Position numbers and translations under genes: made by a program | The notes under the pieces: generated by a model | Databases searched by the model: none | What the model saw: the letters and a program-made list of their open reading frames with translations, nothing else | What the model was told of the DNA's origin: nothing | In this document: piece after piece, positions 17,369 to 24,344 of the stretch | How positions within the stretch are numbered: position 1 is the stretch's first letter | How the letters are laid out: each line of letters begins with the position of its first letter | Assembly (NCBI GenBank): GCA_026391835.1 | Contig: JAPLDF010000068.1 | Location: forward strand, 252,101-313,660 | Reading direction: 5' to 3' | Length of the DNA: 61,560 nucleotides | Source: Bacteroidota bacterium | GTDB taxonomy: Bacteria > Bacteroidota > Bacteroidia > Bacteroidales > FEN-979

Positions 17369-18268
17369 ATGCGTTTCAAAAACCTGCTTATAATTATTTT
17401 CATTTTTTCAATCGGGACAAGGATTTCAGCTCAAACCTGGGTGGTACCCGATGATCAGAAAGCCGTGGTGGCACCTTTCAAGTTCACGCCAGACATGCAG
17501 AAACAGGGAGAGCAGCTCTACCAGAAAAACTGCCAGTCATGCCACGGCATCCCCGGGAAAGACAACTGGGCAAAGCTTACCCCGCCTCCGGGCGATTTGT
17601 CAAAGGAAAAGGCCCAGAAACAAACCGACGGGGAAATGTTCTACCGCATTACCACCGGCAAGGTGCCAATGCCCGAATTCCGCAACATCCTTTCAGAAGA
17701 TGACCGCTGGTGGGTGATCGCATACCTTCGCAGCTACAACCCGAAATACGTTCAGCCAAACCCGGTTGCAAAAGCAGCATTTACAGGCAGAACCGTGGCT
17801 CTTGCCCTGAAATACAGCGACCCGATGAAGAAGATCGTTGTAACTGCAACCGAACAACTGAAAGATGGACGATCAGGGCTTGCGGCAGGGGTGGAAGTCA
17901 TGCTTTTTGTGAAACGCTATTTTGGCAGCATGCAGGTTGGAGATGTTAAAACAACAAATGCCAGGGGTGAAGCGGTTTTTGAATTTCCTGCCGACCTTCC
18001 CGGGAACAAAGACGGATACGTTGAAGTTTCAGCCAGGGTCAATGATCCCAAAGGCGTCATGAAAACCACTCCTGCAACTGCCAACCTGGGCATCGCCCTG
18101 CCCACCGACAAACCAAGCCTCACGGCATCCCGCGCGTGGTGGTCTACGAGGGGAAATGCACCGATCTGGATCCTGCTTACCTACACCCTTTCGGTGATCA
18201 TTGTGTGGGGATTTATCATTTATATTGTAATTTCGATTTTGAAGATCAGGAAGTTGAGCAGGGGATGA
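17369..18268 (+). CDS. Membrane-anchored monoheme cytochrome c with beta-sandwich domain
   Basis: This 299-residue exported protein has four parts. A signal peptide runs to about residue 22 (ISAQ). A class I cytochrome c domain carries the heme site CQSCH at residues 55-59, with a likely axial Met in GKVPMPEF. A domain of about 100 residues with Ig-like beta-strand character follows (FTGRTVALALKY ... RGEAVFEFPADLPG). A C-terminal membrane anchor spans about residues 265-290, ending in basic residues. AAGGAAC lies just before the ATG. Its position right after the Fe-S and NrfD genes suggests it accepts electrons from that complex and passes them to the cytochrome oxidase encoded downstream. 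The beta-sandwich between heme and anchor is unusual and may act as a spacer. Confidence 0.88.
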   Translation: MRFKNLLIIIFIFSIGTRISAQTWVVPDDQKAVVAPFKFTPDMQKQGEQLYQKNCQSCHGIPGKDNWAKLTPPPGDLSKEKAQKQTDGEMFYRITTGKVPMPEFRNILSEDDRWWVIAYLRSYNPKYVQPNPVAKAAFTGRTVALALKYSDPMKKIVVTATEQLKDGRSGLAAGVEVMLFVKRYFGSMQVGDVKTTNARGEAVFEFPADLPGNKDGYVEVSARVNDPKGVMKTTPATANLGIALPTDKPSLTASRAWWSTRGNAPIWILLTYTLSVIIVWGFIIYIVISILKIRKLSRG

Positions 18269-18332
18269 CATAAGAGAATGACGAATATGGGAATAGGGGA
18301 ATGAATGGTAGGGATTAACAAATAAAATATTG

Positions 18333-18707
18333 ATGAAACACCTGTCGACAATTGGAAGAATACTGTTCGCCCTGCCTTTTGGCATCATGGGGCTGAACCA
18401 TTTCTTCATGTACAATTATTATGTGGGGATCGTGAGTTCCTTTATCCCAGGAGGTGGTTTTACCGTGATCATTACGGGCCTGGCACTTCTTGCCGCCTGC
18501 ATCGCCATCATATCGAAAAAATTCATTCAGATTGCCTGCCTCCTTCTTGCCCTGCTGCTGCTGATTTTCATCTGCACCATCCATATCCCGGGGCTGTTTG
18601 TCGCAGCTACAGCTAACATGGCGTTGATCGAATTGCTGAAAGATACCGCATTGATGGGGGGATCACTTATGATCGCAGGAATCTATAAAGAAGAGAATGG
18701 AGACTAA
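18333..18707 (+). CDS. DoxX-like small membrane protein
   Basis: This 124-residue protein has four predicted transmembrane helices. The N-terminal segment IGRILFALPFGIMGLNHFF resembles DoxX-type proteins, which often sit near respiratory genes. The ATG at 18333 is used, although a TTG immediately upstream is in frame. Its end overlaps the SCO gene start by 11 nt. The role in this cluster is unknown. Confidence 0.7.
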   Translation: MKHLSTIGRILFALPFGIMGLNHFFMYNYYVGIVSSFIPGGGFTVIITGLALLAACIAIISKKFIQIACLLLALLLLIFICTIHIPGLFVAATANMALIELLKDTALMGGSLMIAGIYKEENGD

Positions 18708-19506
18708 TATGAAAAACACTAGATGGGGTTTTGGTATTGTCCTGGTGCTTTGTATGGGCTTACTTTCCTTTCAGGGATTGGCCCAGGTGGAAGGGCTGGA
18801 GGAGGAGGTTGGCATTGTGGAACACCTCGATACCATCATTCCGGCAAACCTGACATTTAACAATGAACAGGGGAAGCCTGTGCTGTTGCTGCCGCTCATC
18901 ACCAAACCGACAATCCTTTCCCTGGTCTATTATGATTGCCCGGGTATCTGCCCGCAACTGCTATCAGGAATTTCTGATGTCATCGAGAAATTAGGGCTCG
19001 AACTTGGCAAAGATTACCAGGTCATCACTGTTAGTTTCAACTATGATGATACTCCTGCCGCATCAGTTGATAAGAAAAAGAATTTTTTACGTGCACACAG
19101 CAAACTTCATCCCGAAAGCTGGGTTTACCTCACCGGCGACAGTGCCAACATTTATTCGCTTACGCATGCACTTGGTTATAATTTCACCCGGACAGGGAAT
19201 GATTTCATGCATCCGTCGTGCATCATGGTGCTGAGCCCTTCAGGAAAAGTTACGCGTTACCTTTATGGCACTTCATTCCTCCCGTTTGACGTAAAAATGG
19301 CCCTGGTTGAAGCACAGAAGGGCCAGTCGAGGCCTACCATCAACCGCGTGCTGGAATATTGTTTCACGTACGATCCCCAGGGAAGAAAATACACCCTGCA
19401 GGTAACGAAAATCTCGGCAACCATCATCATCTTCTTTGCGGTTGCATTGTTTATCATCCTCATTATCCGGTCATCCCGAAAAAAACAGAAAACACAAAAC
19501 ACATAA
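18697..19506 (+). CDS. SCO1/SenC copper chaperone
   Basis: This 269-residue protein has an N-terminal signal or anchor, a thioredoxin-like SCO domain and a C-terminal transmembrane helix (about residues 240-258). The copper-binding CPGIC motif and the distal histidine in DFMHPSC are present. SCO proteins deliver copper to the CuA site of cytochrome oxidase subunit II. CuA ligands are seen in the subunit II gene of this cluster. An in-frame ATG at 18709 (MKNTRW) is an alternative start that would avoid the overlap with the DoxX-like gene. Confidence 0.92.
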   Translation: METNMKNTRWGFGIVLVLCMGLLSFQGLAQVEGLEEEVGIVEHLDTIIPANLTFNNEQGKPVLLLPLITKPTILSLVYYDCPGICPQLLSGISDVIEKLGLELGKDYQVITVSFNYDDTPAASVDKKKNFLRAHSKLHPESWVYLTGDSANIYSLTHALGYNFTRTGNDFMHPSCIMVLSPSGKVTRYLYGTSFLPFDVKMALVEAQKGQSRPTINRVLEYCFTYDPQGRKYTLQVTKISATIIIFFAVALFIILIIRSSRKKQKTQNT

Positions 19507-19507
19507 T

Positions 19508-21118
19508 ATGACAGAAGCAAAGACTCATCACCCTGAGCCAAGTTACCTTGTTGATACAGGCAAGTATAAAGGCCTGATGGCCTGGCTTACCTCAACCGAC
19601 CACAAACGGATCGGGTTGATGTACATGTATGCCATGATGATATTCTTCAGCGTCGGGGGACTCCTTGGCATTTTGATGCGCATCGAATTGTTCTACCCGG
19701 GCCAGCAAATTTACGGGCCCCAGGTATACAACGGTTTGTTCACCATACACGGCATCATCATGATCTTCACCGTTGTCATTCCCGGATTGGCAGCGGTTTT
19801 CGGGAATTTTTCGATGCCTATCATGATTGGCGCCAAAGATGTTGCGTTTCCAAGGTTAAACCTGTTTTCGTTCTACCTGTACGTACTTGGTGCTGCCATT
19901 GCCCTTTCGTCACAATTCATGGGCAACGGGCCGCCCGATACCGGCTGGACGTTCTACGCCCCTTACAGCATTCAAACCCATACCAATGTAGTGGCAGCCG
20001 TGTTTGGTGCTTTTGTGCTCGGCTTCTCCTCCATCCTTACCGGCCTGAACTTTATCGTCACGATGCACCGCATGCGTGCGCCGGGCATGACCTTTTTCAA
20101 AATGCCGCTCTTTCCATGGTCGCTCTACGCGACAGCATGGATCCAGGTTCTCGCCACACCCATCGTAGGGATTACCCTTCTGATGGTCATTGCTGAACGC
20201 TGGCTGCGCATTGGCTTCTTCGATCCTTCCCTTGGTGGTGATCCGGTATTGTACCAGCATCTCTTCTGGATATATTCACATCCTGCCGTTTATATCATGA
20301 TTTTACCCGCCATGGGCGTCATTACCGAAATCATTCCCACTTTTGCCCAAAAGAGGATCTTCGGGTATAAAGCCATCGCAATTTCCAGCCTTGCCATAGC
20401 ACTGGTTGGATATTTCGTCTGGGCGCATCATATGTATACATCCGGGATGAGCACTACCGCACGCTGGGTGTTTTCACTTCTTACGTTTCTGGTGGCTGTT
20501 CCCAGTGCCATCAAGGTTTTCAACTGGGTTGCAACCATGTACAAAGGTTCAATTTCGATGAGGCCACCCTTCCTGTTCGCACTCGGGTTTATATTCCTCT
20601 TCATGATCGGTGGCATGACCGGCCTTTCGCTCGGAGCGCTGGCTACAAATGTTCACGTTCATGATACGGCTTATGTGGTCGCTCACTTCCATTACATTGT
20701 TTTCGGGGGGGTCGGGTTTGCTTTCTTCGCAGCGATTTATTACTGGTACCCAAAGATGTATGGCCGGATGTACAACTTTAAAATGGCCAACTGGTCGTTC
20801 GTATTCCTGTTCACAGGCTTCAACCTGCTTTATTTTCCCCAATTCATCATCGGGATCATGGGCATGCCCCGCAGGTATTTTGATTACCTTCCCCAGTTTA
20901 CGCTTGGGCAGCAACTCTCGTTCTTCGGTGCAATATTGCTGGCCATCGGATTTATCATCATGCTGATCACCCTCTTCAGTAAAAAAGGTGCAAAAGCCCC
21001 CGATAACCCATGGGGAGGCAGAACCTTTGAGTGGCGCATCCCATCGCCTCCACCCCTTGAAAATTTTGAAGTGATGCCGGAAATGGGAGAGAATGAAGAG
21101 CCTTATGACTATAAGTAG
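19508..21118 (+). CDS. coxA: Cytochrome c oxidase subunit I (A2-type heme-copper oxidase)
   Basis: This 536-residue catalytic subunit has about 12 transmembrane helices. Heme and CuB ligands are visible: TIHGIIMIF, the CuB/Tyr helix YSHPAVY (residues 256-262), the HHMYTSG pair, and HDTAYVVAHFHYIVFGG. The glutamate of the common HPEVY form is absent and the preceding residues are Tyr-Ser. This YSHPxVY signature defines the A2 subfamily, where Tyr and Ser take part in proton uptake in place of Glu. ATG 19508 (MTEAKTHHPE) is chosen because the longer frame runs back into the SCO gene. It reduces O2 with electrons from subunit II. Confidence 0.95.
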   Translation: MTEAKTHHPEPSYLVDTGKYKGLMAWLTSTDHKRIGLMYMYAMMIFFSVGGLLGILMRIELFYPGQQIYGPQVYNGLFTIHGIIMIFTVVIPGLAAVFGNFSMPIMIGAKDVAFPRLNLFSFYLYVLGAAIALSSQFMGNGPPDTGWTFYAPYSIQTHTNVVAAVFGAFVLGFSSILTGLNFIVTMHRMRAPGMTFFKMPLFPWSLYATAWIQVLATPIVGITLLMVIAERWLRIGFFDPSLGGDPVLYQHLFWIYSHPAVYIMILPAMGVITEIIPTFAQKRIFGYKAIAISSLAIALVGYFVWAHHMYTSGMSTTARWVFSLLTFLVAVPSAIKVFNWVATMYKGSISMRPPFLFALGFIFLFMIGGMTGLSLGALATNVHVHDTAYVVAHFHYIVFGGVGFAFFAAIYYWYPKMYGRMYNFKMANWSFVFLFTGFNLLYFPQFIIGIMGMPRRYFDYLPQFTLGQQLSFFGAILLAIGFIIMLITLFSKKGAKAPDNPWGGRTFEWRIPSPPPLENFEVMPEMGENEEPYDYK

Positions 21119-21219
21119 CGGACAGGCGGACAGGCGGACGGACGGGCGGACGGGAGGACAGGCGGACGGGCGGACAGGCGGACAGGCGGACAGGCGGACG
21201 GGCGGACGGGCGAACGGAG
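21119..21219. repeat. GC-rich octamer array (GGACAGGC/GGACGGGC)
   Basis: About 12 imperfect copies of an 8-nt unit alternate between GGACAGGC and GGACGGGC. The array begins at the stop codon of subunit I and fills most of the gap to subunit III. A shorter array of the same unit lies at 22380-22450. Confidence 0.92.
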
Positions 21220-21233
21220 GCTAGATGTAAGAT

Positions 21234-21272
21234 TAAATCGTAAATCGTAAATCGTAAATCGTAAATCATAAA
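21234..21272. repeat. AT-rich heptamer array (TAAATCG), about 5 units
   Basis: Near-perfect heptamers TAAATCG lie directly after the octamer array and end 7 nt before the subunit III ATG, so they would form part of its leader. Confidence 0.9.
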
Positions 21273-21279
21273 TTGAAAC

Positions 21280-21873
21280 ATGGAACATCGCGACGACATT
21301 GGTGCAAAATTGGGGATGTGGGTATTTATTTTTACAGAAATACTGCTGTTTGGCGGGTTATTTCTGGTTTATGCGATCATGCGCAGCGCATACTCCACCG
21401 AATTCCACCAGGCGGCCCATCACCTGAATGCATTTATCGGCAGCATCAACACAGTCGTGCTTCTGTTAAGCAGCGCAACTGTCGCCATGTCGATAACTGC
21501 CGTGCAAAAGGGCAATAACAAACTGGCAGTAATCCTGCTCTTCATCACACTTCTTTGCGCAGCAGTGTTTATGGTCAATAAATATTTTGAATGGGGACAT
21601 AAAATTCACATCGGCCTTTATCCGGGATCCGACCTGATGCTTACACTGAGCCACGGACAGGTGATGTTTTTCAGTCTCTACTTCTTCATGACCGGGTTGC
21701 ACATGTTCCACCTCGTGGTAGGGGGCATAATCCTCACCATCGTGATGCTCAAGGTTCAGCGGGGGACAATCAATGCAGGCCACTATGTCCTTCTCGAAAA
21801 TGGGGGACTTTACTGGCATCTCGTCGACCTGATCTGGATATTTTTGTTTCCGTTGTTGTATTTGATTACATAG
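21280..21873 (+). CDS. coxC: Cytochrome c oxidase subunit III
   Basis: This 197-residue protein has five hydrophobic helices, the short form seen in caa3-type oxidases. Family segments are GMWVFIFTEILLFGGLF at the N-terminus, FEWGHKIH, FFMTGLHMFHLVVG, and the C-terminal YWHLVDLIWIFLFPLLYL. It stabilises the catalytic core. Repeat arrays border it on both sides. Confidence 0.94.
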   Translation: MEHRDDIGAKLGMWVFIFTEILLFGGLFLVYAIMRSAYSTEFHQAAHHLNAFIGSINTVVLLLSSATVAMSITAVQKGNNKLAVILLFITLLCAAVFMVNKYFEWGHKIHIGLYPGSDLMLTLSHGQVMFFSLYFFMTGLHMFHLVVGGIILTIVMLKVQRGTINAGHYVLLENGGLYWHLVDLIWIFLFPLLYLIT

Positions 21874-21897
21874 GGGGACGAGGGGACAGGGTAATAT

Positions 21898-22023
21898 GGT
21901 GAACTGGTAAACTGGTGAACTGGTAAACTGGTGAACTGGTAAACTGGTAAACTGGTAAACTGGTAAACAGGTAAACTGGTAAACAGGTAAACTGGTAAAC
22001 AGGTAAACTGGTAAACTGGTAAA
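21898..22023. repeat. Octamer array (GGTAAACT/GGTGAACT), about 16 units
   Basis: An 8-nt unit reading GGTAAACT, GGTGAACT or GGTAAACA is repeated without interruption over 126 nt between subunits III and IV. The core GGTAAAC is shared with the inverted array at 10678-10765. Confidence 0.93.
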
Positions 22024-22040
22024 GCGTTTAGTTGAGGGCA

Positions 22041-22087
22041 AAATCGTAAATCGTAAATCGTAAATCGTAATTCGTAAATCGTAAATA
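22041..22087. repeat. AT-rich heptamer array (AAATCGT), about 6 units
   Basis: The array follows the octamer array closely and ends 7 nt before the subunit IV ATG. One unit is changed to AATTCGT. Confidence 0.9.
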
Positions 22088-22094
22088 TCATCCT

Positions 22095-22379
22095 ATGGAA
22101 ACCGAAACCGTTCATATAACCCCATACCGTGCACATGCATGGGTTCTCATCACATTGCTGGCCCTCACATTTCTGACCATTACCGTGACATGGATCGATC
22201 TTTCGGCGCTTACAGTCCTGGTTGCCATGCTGATCGCTTCGGTAAAAGCTTACATCGTGCTCACCTATTTCATGCACCTGAAATTCGAATCTTCGCTGTT
22301 TCGGGTATTTGTAATCATGGTGCTGGCTATTTATGTACTGGTCATTTTGTTTACACTGTCGGATTATTTGTTCAGGTAG
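22095..22379 (+). CDS. Cytochrome c oxidase subunit IV (prokaryotic type)
   Basis: This 94-residue protein has three transmembrane helices. The conserved pattern is an N-terminal helix, a second helix with VAMLIASVKAYIVLTYFMHLKFE, and a third ending in FTLSDYLFR. The KAY...YFMHLK segment is typical of the small subunit IV of caa3-type and related oxidases. It is placed between subunits III and II. Confidence 0.9.
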   Translation: METETVHITPYRAHAWVLITLLALTFLTITVTWIDLSALTVLVAMLIASVKAYIVLTYFMHLKFESSLFRVFVIMVLAIYVLVILFTLSDYLFR

Positions 22380-22450
22380 ACAGGCGGACGGGCGGACGGG
22401 CGGACGGGCGGACAAGCGGACAAGCGGACGGGCGGACAGGTGGACGGGGA
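22380..22450. repeat. GC-rich octamer array (GGACGGGC)
   Basis: About eight copies of the 8-nt unit GGACGGGC, with GGACAAGC and GGACAGGT variants, begin right at the subunit IV stop codon. It is the same family as the array at 21119. Confidence 0.9.
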
Positions 22451-22474
22451 AACTGATGATTGGCGTAAATATTT

Positions 22475-22503
22475 GTAATTCATAATTCGTAATTCATAAT
22501 TCA
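22475..22503. repeat. AT-rich short array (AATTCAT/AATTCGT)
   Basis: Four 7- to 8-nt units reading TAATTCAT or TAATTCGT end 5 nt before the subunit II ATG. It occupies the same place as the AAATCGT arrays of the two previous gaps. Confidence 0.75.
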
Positions 22504-22508
22504 CTAAT

Positions 22509-23414
22509 ATGGGTGCTTCAAATTTTACTGAAGGTGTTGATCTGGCCTTTAAGGTTATTTTCGGAATAAGTTTGTTTTTCCTGGTTGGAATTACAACAGT
22601 GATGCTCTATTTTGTTGTCCGTTATTCCCGGAAAAGACATCCGCATGCCGTGCAGATTAAGGACAACAACGTATTGGAAATCACCTGGATCACCATACCA
22701 CTGATTCTTGTGCTGCTCATGTTTTATTACGGATACGTGGCATTCAGCCCCGAACGCAATGTTCCAAAAGATGCCATTCAAATAACGGTAATCGGTAAAA
22801 TGTGGGTTTGGACCTTTGAATATGAGGGTGGAAAACAGTCCCCGGTTCTTGTCGTTCCAATCAACAAAGCGGTTAAACTGAATCTCCATTCCGATGATGT
22901 AATCCACAGCCTGTACATCCCTGCCTTCCGGATCAAGGAAGATGTGGTTCCCGGAAAAAAGAACTACATGTGGTTCATTGCCCAGCAGTTGGGCGAATAC
23001 GACGTTTTATGCACAGTTTATTGCGGTTTGCGCCATTCCTATATGGAAACCAAAACAAGGGTAGTGTCTGAAGCGGACTATGCGGCCTGGCTGAAAGCGC
23101 TGCCGGAAAAATCAAATGAACCAGAAGGACTTGTAATCCTGAAGAAAAATGCCTGTACCGGATGCCATTCCATAGACGGAACCAAAATTGTAAGCGCATC
23201 TTTTAAAGGTCTGTACGGCAAAACTGAAAAGGTCATGACCAATGGCACAGAAAGATCTGTCACCGTAGATGATGCATATATAAAATCATCCGTTTACAGT
23301 CCTGACCAGGATGTGGTAGTCGGTTACCAGAAAGGTATCATGAAAACCTACCAGGGCATCGTGAAGGATGATGAAATGATAAAGATTATCGACTACCTCA
23401 AGAGTATCAAGTAA
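22509..23414 (+). CDS. coxB: Cytochrome c oxidase subunit II fused to cytochrome c (caa3 type)
   Basis: This 301-residue protein has two N-terminal transmembrane helices, a cupredoxin domain and a C-terminal cytochrome c domain. CuA ligands are present: DDVIHSLYIPAF (His), and CTVYCGLRHSYM with two Cys, His and Met. W-rich MWVWTFEY is the usual electron-entry patch. The heme c motif CTGCH spans residues 216-220. The fused heme makes this a caa3-type oxidase, so electrons can enter from a membrane-bound or soluble cytochrome c. Its place after subunits I, III and IV is not the common order with subunit II first. Confidence 0.95.
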   Translation: MGASNFTEGVDLAFKVIFGISLFFLVGITTVMLYFVVRYSRKRHPHAVQIKDNNVLEITWITIPLILVLLMFYYGYVAFSPERNVPKDAIQITVIGKMWVWTFEYEGGKQSPVLVVPINKAVKLNLHSDDVIHSLYIPAFRIKEDVVPGKKNYMWFIAQQLGEYDVLCTVYCGLRHSYMETKTRVVSEADYAAWLKALPEKSNEPEGLVILKKNACTGCHSIDGTKIVSASFKGLYGKTEKVMTNGTERSVTVDDAYIKSSVYSPDQDVVVGYQKGIMKTYQGIVKDDEMIKIIDYLKSIK

Positions 23415-23429
23415 AAAGCCATTTCACCT

Positions 23430-24296
23430 TTGCAAACTTCCGGTTTCCGTATAATTCTTAGTTTAACCAGGTTCCCTGTTTCGCTGGCAGTAGCCTTTAC
23501 TGCCTTTACAGCCATGGTTATCAGCCCCGTGCATCTCACCCTTGCATCACTTATTCCGGTTGCCGGGATATTCATGCTGGCTTCAGGCGCATCGGCATTC
23601 AACCAATACCAGGAATGGCCATTTGACGAAAAGATGGAACGCACGCGGAAGCGGCCTGTCCCTTCGCGACGGATCAGTACTGCCGAAGCCTTGAGAATCT
23701 CCATGATCTTTATCGTCGGGGGTATGCTGATCCTGCTCTATTATGCGCCACCGGTTTGTTTTATACTCGGGTTTGCCAACCTGATCTGGTACAACGGTGT
23801 CTATACCTACCTGAAACGAAAAACTGCCTTTGCCGTTGTTCCCGGGGCACTTACCGGGGCCATTCCCATCTTTATGGGCTGGACTGCTGGAGGAGGTTCC
23901 CTGCTTGCCCCTGAGGCTCTCTTCCTGGCCTTTTTCCTGTTCCTGTGGCAGATGCCCCATTTCTGGCTGCTGACACTGAAATATGGGCATGAATACCGTA
24001 ATGCGGGTTTCCCCGTGCTGACCGATTTTTTCAATGTATCCCAGATCAAAACAATCATCATGTGCTGGATGATCGCGTCTTCGGGTGCCTCTTTCATGCT
24101 GGTTTACTTTAAAATCCTTCACTACCCGTTTCTGGGGTACGCAGTTGTCGGGCTAAATATCGTGTTGCTGCTGATCATGGCATACCAGTTATTCATGGCG
24201 GCTGTCATGCGGTACCGCCTGATTTTTATTGCGGCTAACCTGTTTATGTTGATTGTAATGCTTGCCTTGATTTCCGACAGGTTTATCAAACCATGA
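23430..24296 (+). CDS. ctaB: Protoheme IX farnesyltransferase (heme O synthase)
   Basis: This 288-residue UbiA-family membrane enzyme adds a farnesyl group to heme B, the first step toward the heme A used by aa3-type oxidases. The first prenyl-diphosphate motif is NQYQEWPFDEKMERTRKRPV, where Glu stands at the place of the usual first Asp. Also seen are YTYLKRKT, GALTGAIPIFMGW and YGHEYRNAGFPVLT. The frame opens just after the subunit II stop; TTG at 23430 is the only conventional start codon before well-conserved sequence. A heme A synthase (ctaA) gene is not in the window. Confidence 0.93.
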   Translation: MQTSGFRIILSLTRFPVSLAVAFTAFTAMVISPVHLTLASLIPVAGIFMLASGASAFNQYQEWPFDEKMERTRKRPVPSRRISTAEALRISMIFIVGGMLILLYYAPPVCFILGFANLIWYNGVYTYLKRKTAFAVVPGALTGAIPIFMGWTAGGGSLLAPEALFLAFFLFLWQMPHFWLLTLKYGHEYRNAGFPVLTDFFNVSQIKTIIMCWMIASSGASFMLVYFKILHYPFLGYAVVGLNIVLLLIMAYQLFMAAVMRYRLIFIAANLFMLIVMLALISDRFIKP

Positions 24297-24344
24297 CAAT
24301 TGTATGTTTTATTCAGATTGCATCGTCCATAAAACTCATTGCAC

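Noticed and set aside
21466-22415. Two minus-strand open frames of about 190-200 codons rich in LPVYQFTS repeats
   Set aside because: The repeats are translations of the octamer arrays and the frames run antisense through subunits III and IV; no start context or family signal.
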